This document shows, in pieces, positions 45,918 through 58,489 of a stretch of DNA of 64,000 bases. Made by a program: the position numbers and the translations under genes. The stretch's first letter is position 1. Each line of letters begins with the position of its first letter. This DNA is from Cherax quadricarinatus. Lineage: Eukaryota > Arthropoda > Malacostraca > Decapoda > Parastacidae. The DNA is taken from NCBI RefSeq assembly GCF_038502225.1, contig NC_091311.1, positions 28,419,230 to 28,483,229 of the forward strand, in the 5' to 3' direction. The notes beneath the pieces are model-generated. The model ran no database searches, was not told where the DNA came from, and saw only the letters and a program-made list of their open reading frames with translations.

Positions 45918-45990
<73 letters not shown>
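45801..45990. mobile_element. (TA)n with an embedded single arm of Penelope-type repeat family 3
   Basis: TA tracts (45801-45837 and 45909-45990) flank GCAAAACAACCACTCTGAAA through AAGCGCTTTCGTGACTCACA to AAGGAACTATG (45839-45908). The arm equals one half of the palindrome at 28524, with a 3-base deletion in the hairpin loop. Confidence 0.85.
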
Positions 45991-45992
<2 letters not shown>

Positions 45993-46382
45993 GTCGTGCC
46001 GAATAGGTAAAACTGGTCAATTAGCAAGAACTCATTTAAAAAATTAAGTCCTTTCTAAAATTTTCTCTTATACGTTTAAATAAATATTTTTTTAATTAAT
46101 GTTAATATAAAAATTAATGATTTTGTACCAAGAGAACCTTAAAAAACTTACCCAACCTTATTATAACAAGCGCAATTTAATTTAGCCTAATCCAACTAAA
46201 TATATTTTATATAAGTTTACAATAATTCAATAATAAACAAACACATTGAAAAATATTTTTTTCGCTAGATTCAGAATGATTATTGCGAAATTATTGCATA
46301 CTCAAATTTTCGCTTGCCCTATTCGGCAAGAAGTGCGTTGCTATTGAAGCCAAAATCGCAAGTTTTACTTATTCGGCACGAT
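45991..46382 (-). mobile_element. TA-inserting MITE, full copy
   Basis: Starts ATGTCGTGCCGAATAGGTAA after (TA)n and ends TTACTTATTCGGCACGAT, with one base change in the terminal repeat and a shortened TA run on the right. The interior matches the 21198-21568 copy in the same orientation. Confidence 0.85.
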
Positions 46383-47059
46383 ATATATCAAATATACGAT
46401 TAATTTAGAACCGAGGACACCACCATTATATAATCCACCACTCCCAATCTCCACTCTCACATCCTGCACTCACACTTCTCTCGCCAATTCTCATTCCATT
46501 ACCTAGCTATCTAGACACTAAGGCATCCAGCCGGAAAGGAAGATATTCACAGCACAAGAGACTAGTTAGAACTAATGTACAGTATAAATGTTCATACTTC
46601 CACGCCAGCCTACACACAGAGAGGAGTTCCCCGCAATCATATGACATTAGTTGAATTAAGTCAAATATTAAACACGTACGATCCCCGCGGAGGTGTTCAT
46701 TCTGTTAGGATTTATGAGTCTAAGTTTAGGGAAAGTGTCAGGCAGTGGGAAAATACTCTTCAACTAGACCAACCAGCTTTCCCTTAAAAAAAAGTCCCAC
46801 TGGAATAGCCCCAGTGTAGTGAATATAGAATTAATAATGAAGGGTACTGTGTGGTGGAGGACCTGAGTTGGTATAGATAGAGAAAGAATTTCTCACACTG
46901 AGGAGCCCTTATTAGCTCTCCCTAATTATTATTGTAATCAAAATTAAGTGCTGAGCCCACAAGGGTCATACAGTGCTCTCCCTAATTACTTCCTCTAATA
47001 GGTATTAAAGTCAGTGTATACACACAGCGAGATACACACCTTTTGGAGTAGATTCCCTT
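46383..47059. other. Unannotated sequence
   Basis: A 70-codon frame at 46575 shows no known domain. No other feature recognised. Confidence 0.4.
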
Positions 47060-47275
47060 ATCTGAAGGTTACCTGTAGTCACTTCCGGAGGTCACTGCCC
47101 CCGCGGCCAGGTCCTAGACCAGGCCTCCTGCTTGCTGGCCTGATCGATCAAGCTGCTAGAGCTTGCCAATGGTAGTTCGACGTATGCATCGCAACCCGGC
47201 TGATTAGGAACTGATTTGAGAAATGTGTCGAGTTCCCACTTAGACACACTAAGGGGTCTGGTGACATTCCCACTT
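47060..47275 (-). mobile_element. LINE family A 3' end, old fragment
   Basis: CTTCCGGAGGTCACTGCCCC, CCAGGTCCTAGACCAGGCCT and TAAGGGGTCTGGTGACATTC resemble, in reverse, the family A tail and PLAVFK block. It is strongly diverged. Confidence 0.6.
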
Positions 47276-48259
47276 ATGTATGAATCGAAATCCTTTTACA
47301 CTTATTGATATCTCTCTCAGTGTATTCATTAGTGTATCCAGAATCTTCACTAGTCAATGACCGGGACGTGATAAACGTACTGAGAATCGAGCTTTCATTA
47401 TTCATAACAAGTACGCAACTATACTTCAGCTCACACAATAAACACCACGAGTCCTGTAGCACGGGTGTGGTGGGCGCCAGCTAGTGGTTACATGTGACAC
47501 TAGATGGGCTGATGATCGCCAGGGCTACTAGTGGATTGTGAGTTGGATAGCCGACTTCACCATCTCGTTCGTGGTAACAGCTTCAGCCAGACTTGCTTTA
47601 GTGCTAATAACCCGCACCTTAAGCAAGAAGGAAGAGGTAGCTAGCAACCACATTGCTGAAGCAACAACGACGAAGACTTGGTTTAGCCACCAGCTGCTAC
47701 ACTCCACTGAAACCTCGGTTCTTTGGCACAGGTTATTTTACTGCCATTTTGTTACGCTGATTTAATCCCTTGTGCAGTGTACATAGTGTTCAGTATTTAT
47801 TTGGGTAAAGGTTGAACATACATCACACAAGTTATATTAGCGTTTGATTCTGTGGAACGTTAAGAGCAGCCACCTCCACGTGGTGAATTCTGGTTATTTT
47901 GGATGACTGGTGGTAGAAAATTAGTTGTGAAAGATACTGGTAGCTGACAGCAGCGCACAGAGTATGATGTCTCTGTCTAAACATACATCTGTATGTGATC
48001 AAATCTGAACGAATCTCTTTCCACGCTCACTGAACGATCCATAAAGGTTTAAAGCTCACATGGGATTATAATTATTTTTATTATTATTATCCTGACTGTC
48101 TTGGGGGATTATTGTTGCTCATATAGCACATCCCAGTACTCAGACCTACAACACTAAATCTGGCATTTGTGAAGCTCTTCATAGAAACAAAGCAAATGCC
48201 AGATCACCCGTATTCCTAAATACCTATACCTGTACTCTTGCCTGTATCAAAGCTATATA

Positions 48260-48308
<49 letters not shown>

Positions 48309-48587
48309 CAGTAGCTTACAGCGGCTCGACTCACCCCCCCCACCCCATTTCAGTTCTTAACATTACAATATTTAGTGCGACCAAAACCGTCAACAACTAT
48401 TTTTGTTTTACTCTCTGTTTAGGTTGGATAACAAACACAATATTTGGAACTGCACAACTCCTCTGCAGTCATGGTGGTAGGTTTCCTCTCGTCTTGCTAT
48501 TATTTTCCTGTAAAAAAAATCTGTTGCGAGGTAATGAGATAACGAGAATATATCTTACGGTTCTGCATTATTTGTGACTGCAAACTG

Positions 48588-48590
<3 letters not shown>
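47276..48590. other. Unannotated sequence with (CA)n
   Basis: (CA)n of about 23 units at 48261-48306 and a C-run near 48332. No gene recognised. Confidence 0.5.
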
Positions 48591-48592
<2 letters not shown>

Positions 48593-48649
<57 letters not shown>

Positions 48650-48650
48650 T
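48593..48650. repeat. (GT)n microsatellite
   Basis: About 28 GT units followed by GAGTGAGT and GACAGACA short repeats to 48700. Confidence 0.96.
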
Positions 48651-48700
48651 TGAGTGAGTGAGTGAGAGAGACAGACAGACAGACAGTCAAAGAGACAGAC

Positions 48701-49340
48701 AGAGACAGAGAGAAGAGAGAAATATTCCAATCCACCCACTTTTGGAGGTGAGAATTGCGACAGTTTTACCCACCCTCTCCCCTTCCCTCCTTCCCTTTCT
48801 CCTTCCCTTCTGCTCCTTCCCTCCCCTCTTCCCCCATTAGGGAGAATCAAAGAGGATCAGAACCTCTCGAGAATGTCATACGCGGCTCAAACCATTAGCG
48901 GTGAATTGTGGCTTGTAATTCAAGTGCACTCCTCTATAGAAAAGGCCTGACTGCGCTGCCTTGATGACCTGACTGGGCATAAGAGAAATCTCGGCACTTG
49001 TTGGCACTTGCGAGGAGCGGTAATGGGCCCCGTGGCACTTGTGGACCTCGGGATACCTGCAGGAGACCTTCATGGTGCCACTCCGAGGGAGGGAAAGTGG
49101 GAGAGAGGAAAGAGGGAAGGTGGAAGGGGAGAAGCAAGGGAGAGGGAAAGGGGTAATAAGGGAAGAAGGGGTGAAAGTGAGTGAGGAAGCGGGGGAAAAG
49201 AAAGAGAGGGAGGGAGGTTAGGAGATAGGTAAGGAAAGTCGGGAAGGAGGTAGGGAGGAAAGGAGGAAGTGTTGCTCCATGGGCGAAAAATCGAAGATAT
49301 GTAACAGTCAAGCAGCCAATACTTTCTGAGAGGCAGGTGT
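48701..49340. other. Unannotated sequence with purine-rich part
   Basis: A GGGA/GAAG-rich stretch at 49080-49260. No gene recognised. Confidence 0.4.

Positions 49341-49342
<2 letters not shown>

Positions 49343-49386
<44 letters not shown>
49343..49386. repeat. (GT)n microsatellite
   Basis: About 21 GT units. Confidence 0.96.
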
Positions 49387-49848
<462 letters not shown>

Positions 49849-49849
49849 A

Positions 49850-50284
49850 AGTAGAACCTTTTTCTGGTCTCTTTTCATTTCCGAGTTTCACTGATATTCA
49901 CGTAGCTAACATGAAACCATTCCTGAAGCTTGTCAAGGTCTTCTTAATACCTCCTACTGTCCTTCTTAGTCTGCACTCAGGTAATCCTAGTATCATCCAC
50001 CGAACACCTAACTAAGTACACGAGCGTACTTCTGTCGGCAGGTCATTCATAAGCTGCATTACCGTGCTCTGGAGATCTAGTCGTTAGTACCCAGTTCCAG
50101 GTCATGGAACCCTGCTCTAGATCCTAGTACCCCGCTGTAGGTCCTAGTACCCCGTCCGAGGTCCTAGTGCCCATCAGTTAATTCATATTATTTCATAACT
50201 TTGCATTGCATGTAGTTTTTCAGAGTAAAATTCAGGCAAGATCATATCTGCGGGAAATCAGAATACATTTTTTTCATACCTGCT

Positions 50285-50286
<2 letters not shown>
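49850..50286. other. Unannotated, with short GGTCCTAGTACCCC repeat
   Basis: ATCCTAGTACCCCGCTGTAG, GTCCTAGTACCCCGTCCGAG and GTCCTAGTGCCCATC recur near 50115-50175 on a roughly 25-bp period. No gene recognised. Confidence 0.55.

Positions 50287-50336
<50 letters not shown>
50287..50336. repeat. (GA)n microsatellite
   Basis: About 25 GA units. Confidence 0.97.
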
Positions 50337-50339
<3 letters not shown>

Positions 50340-50513
50340 GAACAAACACTCGCACATACACACGAGAGACCCAAGAGACTCACACTCCAAAAGCGGACTC
50401 GCCGATCTTGATCAAGTCGTTGAGGGTGAAGTGTCCATTAGGTAAGCCAAATTGCACTTGACATCATATGCGACCACCCGAAGTCTCTTGAAGTGATGAT
50501 GATGATGTCCTCA

Positions 50514-50516
<3 letters not shown>

Positions 50517-50582
<66 letters not shown>
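50517..50582. repeat. (CT)n microsatellite
   Basis: About 32 CT units. Confidence 0.97.
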
Positions 50583-50588
<6 letters not shown>

Positions 50589-50824
50589 AACTAAGCGAGT
50601 GTGAAAAAATATACACTAATTTCCTGCGGAAGATGTGGCATTGCCTGAGCAGCCTCCTCTCTCTTACAAGTGGAGAGTGGTGCAGCATCCCTCCTCACAT
50701 CCTGAGAGGCACTTACTAACACAAACTCCACTATATCGCCCTGAATGAATTCTAAACAATAGCCAATACTCTTAACATATGCTATGGAATTACTCTATTG
50801 GTATAGGAAGCATCAAGTATTATA
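50583..50824. other. Unannotated sequence
   Basis: No gene recognised. Confidence 0.35.
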
Positions 50825-50901
50825 CAGGGTGTTTCAAAGGAATGGAACCAATTTCACTATATACTGCTTTGAAATTAGGTCCATCATTTTGAAACACCCT
50901 G
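50825..50901. mobile_element. Very short element with 14-bp terminal inverted repeats
   Basis: CAGGGTGTTTCAAA (50825-50838) and its exact complement TTTGAAACACCCTG (50888-50901) bound 77 bp. The CAGGGTGTTTCAAA terminus is typical of arthropod DNA transposon ends, but no target duplication is clear. Confidence 0.6.
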
Positions 50902-52230
50902 CATATTCGTGGAGGATACTATTCTGCATCAAGTATGCAAGCGATGACAGAGTACGACTTATTGCTTAGTTAAGAAAACTGGGAAAATGCAGAATCAATG
51001 AAGTGGTCCATTACAGCTTCTGTCCCAGTTTCCACCGTTCCCTTTGGCACTTATTTCTAAAGTGGATTCACCCTCTGAGAATGAGGCAGGTCTAGCAAGA
51101 TCATCCACCTTCAGCCAGTCTTGTCTCCCTCTCTCCAGCACAAAACCTCTCGATCTGCAGCAGAATACTGTGTCTAGGGACATCCGTCCTCCTATTTTTC
51201 AAACTCTAGAGGATATGCAGACGTCCATCATAACATTCATGGAACAAGCAACATTCTCCTAACATCTCTCGGGGTGTCCAAAGCTCTCGTGTTTTACACC
51301 TATTTAACAGTGTCTGCCTGTCACCTTCGCCTCGTCATCGCTGTTGGCAGGAGGGATGGTTACTGGGAGTGCCAGAGGATTGCTTGTCATCTATTGCGCC
51401 TGTTCTGTGAGGTGTTTTCTCTCGCGCGCATTCTCTTCTGTAGATATTTTTCTTTGACCTCTCATTCAGTTTTGCAATTATTAACTCATCCTCTCTCTCT
51501 CTCAATTCTCATAATTTTCCCCTCCCTGTAAAGCTTAGCGTAATCTGATTTCAAGTCTACCCACCCCCTAGTGTCTGTCGTTACATCATCACACACACCA
51601 GTGACGTCAGCAGCCTAGGCAGTTTTTATTCGTTAGATGGTGATAATAAATTTGCCAGAAGTGGGAAATTTTCTACTAGCGCGGATCAGTTACAAGATGA
51701 CCAGCTTAACTTTTGGTCATTTCTGTCCTCTAAATAATAATAAAAAAAATCATTGCAAAATGTAGTATTTAAAGTTATCCACTCAATTTCATTTCAAAGG
51801 AAAGCTTTTCGTGTCCTATAATATGACTGCTCTTGAAATTTTACTCACATCATTACAACATACATAAATTTTACTATGCAAAATGGTACATAGGGTTTAA
51901 ATAATACATTTATGGTGCAAAGAGAGGAAGGGTATAGAATACGAAAAGTTTGGAACACTACAAATACAAAGGTGTGTTTGTCAACAATCAAAAATCAAAA
52001 ATTGTATTCAGCTCCTCTGAGCTGGGACGTACCCAAGAGCATCATTTATGTACAAGGCCAAACACAGATTTTGCAAACGAACATCTCTGTACTTCTAGCA
52101 CACAACAAGCCAGCTCATGTTTACAATTGTTCTCCTAGTGATCAGATTTTTTTTTTCTTTTGCAATTTGTATTCTTGTTAACACTTTTGCAGTCCAACAT
52201 TTTGTGTATCCCTTTGCGCTGCCGTCCACA
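50902..52230. other. Unannotated sequence
   Basis: Small frames at 51044, 51274 and 51912 show no known domain. No RNA gene recognised. Confidence 0.4.
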
Positions 52231-52541
52231 CCAGGGTTTTTTTAACCGGGGGTACCCATGCCCGTTGGGGGTATGGAAACTACATAATGGTGGTATGGGA
52301 CTCGATCTCTGAACAATTTGCCATTTTTCAATATAATAAAATCCCTATGATTTTCTTTCAGTTCTGTTCCTGTCTATCCATTTGTAAAGTAAAAGCATAC
52401 TATTGACATCTTTTGCAGTCATACTGGCAACTCATAGGACTGGTGGTGATGATTTCCACAGTCTGGCAAAGGGGATATAGGGACATATTGGGAAAGCCAT
52501 TGGGGGTTAGTAATCGTAAAAAGGTTAAGAACCCCTGGTAA
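52231..52541. mobile_element. hAT-like MITE
   Basis: The left end CCAGGGTTTTTTTAACC and right end GGTTAAGAACCCCTGG form imperfect inverted repeats of about 16 bp of the CAGGGGTTCTTAACC type known from hAT elements. Flanks GTCCACAC and GTAAACAG agree at 5 of 8 positions, which could be an eroded 8-bp target duplication. No transposase is inside. Confidence 0.6.
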
Positions 52542-52774
52542 ACAGGATAGATATGGGGTTCACAATGGACTAGCCACTTCGGTGGCAAAATCTAATCAAT
52601 TGTACTCGAGCTGAAATGAGACACTGGTCGATCAGCGATTTCGATTGGTGACGGTACGTCGCTCTGCCCTCTCAGAAACTCTCACTGATATACTTCAAAT
52701 AATCAATCTCCTCTTGCTTACACCCTCCATGGTAGCGGAGTTATTGTTTCACTCCCAGTGATCAGAAATTGGAA
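52542..52774. other. Unannotated sequence
   Basis: No gene recognised. Confidence 0.35.
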
Positions 52775-53115
52775 AGAATTGTGACCTCAAGTGTGGGCTA
52801 AACTGTGACCAAAAGCGTGGTCTGTGCTGTGACTGCAAGTGTGGGTTGAGCTGTGACTACAAGTGTGGTCTGAGCTGTGATTGCAAGTGTGGTCTGAGCT
52901 GTGGCTACAAGTGTGGTCTGAGTTGTGACTTGAAGTGTGGTCTGAGCTGTGACTGCAAGTGTGGTCTGAGCTGTGACTACAAGTGTGGCCTGAGCTGTGA
53001 TTGCAAGTGTGGGTTGAGCAGTGACTACAAGTGTGGTCTGAGCTGTTACTACAAGTGTGGTCTGAGCTGTGACAAGTGCAGACTGAGCTGTGATTATTGA
53101 TAGTGTGGTCTGAAC
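52775..53115. repeat. 24-bp minisatellite, about 14 copies
   Basis: The unit is TGTGACTGCAAGTGTGG with TCTGAGC. The plus frame (52846-53100) reads SCDCKCGL repeats; the minus frame reads HSSDHTCS repeats. Both strands are open, so I do not call a gene. Confidence 0.93.
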
Positions 53116-53840
53116 TATGATAATGGTCCAGAACGGACTGAAATGTCACACAGCTTGACACTTTTAATTTCTTTGTAAGAAACAGAAGTTACTTTCTGAT
53201 TAAACCTCGCTGCCTCCCATTCACCGGATCCCTACAAGTCTAGTGCTTCCCCGTGAGTTCAAGAAAATAATGAATGATAATAATTAATAGTAATAATTAT
53301 AATTTGGGAACGAGCGGCGGCAAGATGTCGTAGAAATAGTCGACATCTCCCTCCTTCCAGGACACAACCTGCTGTAACACTTGGTAGTCACGTTGTTCTA
53401 CCTTCCTCAAGTACAGCCACTACTTCTCACTTATAATGGTCTATAAAACCATTCGCCTCGGATATTACACGCCACCTCACCTCGGAAAGAGACTGGAAAA
53501 TGGACTCCTGGCATTGGGGATGATAACCTAAGGCAGGGGCGGGCTCATCTTGGGGATGAGGAGAGACGGGTGCTAAGGGCCGAGAACTCCAAACAAGCTC
53601 CTCTCACCTCTTCCTGCTGGGGGAGCTGAAGGCAGAATTCCTGCGATGGGGGGACATATAGTGGTTGGTTCTGAGTGCCCCCAAGAACCTCCTGGTCTTG
53701 CCAGAAGCAACAAGGATTGAAGTCATCGCTTGTATTTCTTCCTCTTGTAACTTTATTCTGGTGGGTCTTGTGTTAGAGGTGCGAGACTGGGTGCGGTGTG
53801 GTGTTTTTTCACTCGGCCTGCAGAATCCAGCACTGTTAAG
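53116..53840. other. Unannotated sequence
   Basis: No gene recognised. Confidence 0.35.
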
Positions 53841-53877
53841 GCATCTTTCCTCGTGGCTCAGTTGGTAGCGGCGTCAG

Positions 53878-53941
<64 letters not shown>

Positions 53942-53945
53942 ACGG
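53841..53945 (+). mobile_element. tRNA-like head of a SINE joined to (GT)n(GA)n
   Basis: TCCTCGTGGCTCAGTTGGTA then GCGGCGTCAGC matches the 5' half of a tRNA, including an A box. The rest, including any B box, is replaced by (GT)n at 53880-53922 and (GA)n to 53941. It is not a functional tRNA. Confidence 0.55.
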
Positions 53946-54417
53946 ACACGGGAAGTTGATCGGTTTTCTGTTGCATGTTTCACTGTCGAATTGCGCATAA
54001 TTGGGATCATTCATTCTAAAGTAATTAATTCCTTCCTATACTTATCAGAGGAACTGCCAACACAGCTGTGATCATACGTATGGTATACCTGGAGGCTGGT
54101 AACAAGCATGGGTGAACTACACGACTAAATTATATTATAATTATGATTATTATTATTATTATTATATTCAAGAAGAGGCGCTAATACCGTAGAGGTCATA
54201 TAGCGCCTGGGAAATGAAAATCAGGATTGATTCAGAGAAGTCTTGTAGTTGCTCAACTAAGTCAAAGATATTGACAAGATATATCAAAGGTACCTCAAAG
54301 ATCACAGAGATCATCGTCATCATTACATTCACGAGGAAGCGCTAAGCCCCTACGGATCCTACAGCTGCTGCGGAATGGGATTCAGAGTTGTTCCCAGGAA
54401 GGGAGGGTATATATTCT
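53946..54417. other. Unannotated sequence
   Basis: A short imperfect repeat of TTCACGAGGAAGCGCTAAGC-type sequence (54173 and 54330) is seen. No gene recognised. Confidence 0.4.
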
Positions 54418-54440
54418 CAATATATAATATATAATATATA

Positions 54441-54492
<52 letters not shown>
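54418..54492. repeat. (TA)n / TATAATA microsatellite
   Basis: ATATAATATATAATAT units pass into pure TA, ending at the truncated 5' end of the family C LINE. Confidence 0.95.
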
Positions 54493-54494
<2 letters not shown>

Positions 54495-57203
54495 GAGAGG
54501 GTGTGGTAGGTAAGTTTGGGGTGCCAGGTGTAAATGATAATGGGAGCCCTTTGATTGAACTTTGTATAGAAAGGGGTTTAGTTATAGGTAACACATATTT
54601 TAAGAAAAAGAGGATAAATAAGTATACAAGATATGATGTAGGGCGAAATGACAGTAGTTTGTTGGATTATGTATTGCTAGATAAAAGACTGTTGAGTAGA
54701 CTTCAGGATGTACATGTTTATAGAGGGGCCACAGATATATCAGATCACTTTCTAGTTGTAGCTACACTGAGAGTAAAAGGTAGATGGGGTACAAGGAGAA
54801 TAGAAGCATCAGGGAAGAGAGAGGTGAAGGTTCATAAACTAAAAGAGGAGGCAGTTAAGGTAAGATATAAACAGCTATTGGAGGATAGATGGGCTAATGA
54901 GAGCATAGGCAATGGGGTCGAAGAGGTATGGGGTAGGTTTAAAAATGTTGTGTTAGAGTGTTCAGCAGAAGTTTGTGGTTACAGGAAAGTGGGTGCGGGA
55001 GGGAAGAGGAGCGATTGGTGGAATGATGATGTAAAGAGAGCAGTAAGGGAGGAAAAGTTAGCATGTGAGAAGTTTTTACAAAGTAGAAGTGATGCAAGGA
55101 GGGAAGAGTATATGGAGAAAAAGAGAGGTGTTAAGAGAGTGGTGAAGCAATGTAAAAAGAGAGCAAATGAGAGAGTGGGTGAGATGTTATCAACAAATTT
55201 TGTTGAAAATAAGAAAAAGTTTTGGAGTGAGATTAACAAGTTAAGGAAGCCTAGAGAACAAATGGATTTGTCAGTTAAAAATAGAAGAGGAGAGTTATTA
55301 AATGGAGAGTTAGAGGTATTGGGAAGATGGAGGGAATATTTTGAGGAATTGTTAAATGTTGATGAAGATATGGAAGCTGTGATTTCGTGTATAGGGCAAG
55401 GAGGAATAACATCTTGTAGGAGTGAGGAAGAGCCAGTTGTGAGTGTGGGGGAAGTTCGTGAGGCAGTAGGTAAAATGAAAGGGGGTAAGGCAGCCGGGAT
55501 TGATGGGATAAAGATAGAAATGTTAAAAGCAGGTGGGGATATAGTTTTGGAGTGGTTGGTGCAATTATTTAATAAATGTATGGAAGAGGGTAAAGTACCT
55601 AGGGATTGGCAGAGAGCATGCATAGTTCCTTTGTATAAAGACAAAGGGGACAAAAGAGAGTGCAAAAATTATAGGGGGATAAGTCTGTTGAGTATACCTG
55701 GTAAAGTGTATGGTAGAGTTATTATTGAAAGAATTAAGAGTAAGACGGAGAATGGGATAGCAGATGAACAAGGAGGCTTTAGGAAAGGTAGGGGTGTGTG
55801 GACCAGGTGTTTACAGTGAAACATATAAGTGAACAGTATTTAGATAAGGCTAAAGAGGTCTTTGTGGCATTTATGGATTTGGAAAAGGCGTATGACAGAG
55901 TGGATATGGGGGGCAATGTGGCAGATGTTGCAGGTGTATGGTGTAGGAGGTAGGTTCATGAAAGCAGTGAAGAGTTTTTACGAGGATAGTGAGGCTCAAG
56001 TTAGAGTATGTAGGAAAGAGGGAAATTATTTCCCAGTAAAAGTAGGCCTTAGACAAGGATGTGTGATGTCACCGTGGTTGTTTAATATATTTATAGATGG
56101 GGTTGTAAGAGAAGTAAATGCGAGGGTCTTGGCAAAAGGCGTGGAGTTAAAAGATAAAGAATCACACATAAAGTGGGAGTTGTCACAGTTGCTCTTTGCT
56201 GATGACACTGTGCTCTTGGGAGATTCTGAAGAGAAGTTGCAGAGATTGGTGGATGAATTTGGTAGGGTGTGCAAAAGAAGAAAATTAAAAGTGAATATAG
56301 GAAAGAGTAAGGTTATGAGGATAACAAAAGGATTAAGTGATGAAAGATTGGATATCAGATTGGAGGGAGAGAGTATAGAGGAGGTGAATGTATTCAGATA
56401 TTTGGGAGTGGACGTGTCAGCTGATGGGTCTATGAAAGATGAGGTGAATCATAGAATTGATGAGGGGAAAAGGGTGAGTGGTGCACTTAGGAGTCTGTGG
56501 AGACAAAGAACTTTGTCCTTGGAGGCAAAGAGGGGAATCTATGAGAGTATAGTTTTACCAACGCCCTTATATGGGTGTGAAGCATGGGTGATGAATGTTG
56601 CAGCGAGGAGAAGGCTGGAGGCAGTGGAGATGTCATGTCTGAGGGCAATGTGTGGTGTGAATATAATGCAGAGAATTCGTAGTTTGGAAGTTAGGAGGAG
56701 GTGCGGGATTACCAAAACTGTTGTCCAGAGGGCTGAGGAAGGGTTGTTGAGGTAGTTCGGACATGTAGAGAGAATGGAGCGAAACAGAATGACTTCAAGA
56801 GTGTATCAGTCTGTAGTGGAAGGAAGGCGGGGTAGGGGTCGGCCTAGGAAAGGTTGGGGGGAGGGGGTAAAGGAGGTTTTGTGTGAGAGGGGCTTGGACT
56901 TCCAGCAGGCATGCGTGAGCGTGTTTGATAGGAGTGAATGGAGACAAATGGTTTTTAATACTTGACGTGCAGTTGGAGTGTGAGCAAAGTAACGTTTATG
57001 AAGGGGTTCAGGGAAACCGGCAGGCCGGACTTGAGTCATGGAGATGGGAAGTACAGTGCCTGCACTCTGAAGGAGGGGTGTTAATGTTGCAGTTTAAAAA
57101 CTGTAGTGTAAAGCACCCTTCTGGCAAGACAGTGATGGAGTGAATGATGGTGAAAGTTTTTCTTTTTCGGGCCACCCTGCCTTGGTGGGAATCGGCCAGT
57201 GTG

Positions 57204-57208
<5 letters not shown>
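54493..57208 (+). pseudogene. RTE-like LINE family C, longest copy (endonuclease C-terminus to 3' tail)
   Basis: The frame 54503-55819 starts inside the AP endonuclease domain: GVPGVNDNGSPLIELC, LDYVLLDKRLLSRL, and SDHFLVVATLRV near residue 95. A linker follows, then RT with KMKGGKAAGIDGIKIEML and KDKGDKRECKNYRGISLLSI. A frameshift near 55795 leads to AFMDLEKAYDRVD (first catalytic Asp). A second near 55908 leads to the frame to 56755, with GLRQGCVMSPWLFNIFIDGV, LLFADDTVLLGDS (catalytic FADD, near 56195) and [18 protein letters not shown] at 56753 replaces a Trp before FGHVERMERNRMTSRVYQSV. The protein ends at 56965. A 3' tail to GGCCAGTGTGATAAT runs into (TA)n. Intact relatives nick DNA and reverse-transcribe their own RNA; here two frameshifts, one stop and 5' loss disable it. 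Confidence 0.92.

Positions 57209-57275
<67 letters not shown>
57209..57275. repeat. (TA)n at LINE C terminus
   Basis: A TA tract directly continues the family C tail GTGATAATA. Confidence 0.96.
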
Positions 57276-57277
<2 letters not shown>

Positions 57278-57279
<2 letters not shown>

Positions 57280-57718
57280 TTTTCTTCTTCTCTTTTTTAG
57301 TAAATGTCTACAGGAGAAGGGGTTACTAGCTTATTGCTCCCGGCATTTTAGTCGCCTCATACGACACGCATGGCTTACGGAGGAAAGATTCTTTTCCACT
57401 TCCCCATGGACAATAGAAGAAATAAAGAACAAGAGCTATTTAGAAAAAGGAGAAAAATCTAGATGTATGTATATATATATATGCATGTGCGTGTCTGTGA
57501 AGTGTGACCAAAGTGTAAGTAGGAGTAGCAAGATATCCCTGTTATCTAGCGTGTTTATGAGACAGAAAAAGAAACCAGCAGGAGGGGTGTTAATGTTGCA
57601 GTTTAAAAACTGTAGTGTAAAGCTCCCTTCTGGCAAGACAGTGATGGAGCGAATGATGGTGAAAGTTTTTCTTTTTCGGGCCACCCTGCCTTGGTGGGAA
57701 TAGGCCAGTGTGATAATA
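57278..57718 (+). mobile_element. Dispersed repeat M ending in a LINE C tail
   Basis: GGAGAAGGGGTTACTAGC, ATTTTAGTCGCCTCATACGA, CACTTCCCCATGGACAATAG and GTGACCAAAGTGTAAGTAGG match 18890-19150. From 57580 the sequence is the family C 3' tail (GGAGGGGTGTTAATGTTGCA to GGCCAGTGTGATAAT). No coding sequence is present. Confidence 0.75.

Positions 57719-57782
<64 letters not shown>
57719..57782. repeat. (TA)n microsatellite
   Basis: A TA tract following the tail of repeat M. Confidence 0.96.
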
Positions 57783-57785
<3 letters not shown>

Positions 57786-57899
57786 TGTGAGCCGCTTTCA
57801 GCTGTTGAGCATGACTTGATTACCTACCACAGTCATGTAAGAACCAGAACTTACCACGTGGAGGTGGCTAATCTTCAGATTCCAGAGGGAGGGAGGGAG

Positions 57900-57939
<40 letters not shown>

Positions 57940-58489
57940 TGTGTGAGTGTGAGATCCACTAGCAATTTACAAGAGATGCACCGAGTCATCTAGTATATAA
58001 TAAAATCTCTGACACGACGGACTTCCGCTGGTTGCACACTGCACGTATTTTTATTCACCCATGAACGATCCGTCGACGTTCACAGCGGCTAGATTATCTT
58101 AGAGACATTAAGGTATATCCCCGAAAATCAGACCCCGTATACATTCGATGCTCCACTGAAACACTTTAATCTACGAGAGAAGCCGTTAATGAGTGCGTGA
58201 ATCCGTTAATGAGTGCGTGAATCCGTTAATGAGTATGTGCACCTTTTTCTTAAGTATATACAGTAATGGGTTTTTCGCTTATAGAGAAATGATGATTACA
58301 TTTTCCACGTTTTATTTATCGATCCTAATTATCTATTCGATCTGATGCATTGCTCTGAACTTATTTCTATGATATAAGCATTATTTTTTTCATAGGCAAG
58401 AGCCAAACACGTGTCAAAGAACGCCTGGAAAAGGAGAGGTAATCCAATGTGATCTGTGGTGCACATTACACCTGGTCTGTGCAAAGATC
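57783..58489. other. Unannotated, with (GA)n and a 20-bp triplet repeat
   Basis: GA tract at 57908-57937. CCGTTAATGAGTGCGTGAAT is repeated three times at 58187-58245. No gene recognised. Confidence 0.6.

Noticed and set aside
53850..53880. Functional tRNA gene
   Set aside because: Only the 5' half with an A box is present; the anticodon arm, B box and acceptor end are replaced by GT repeats.
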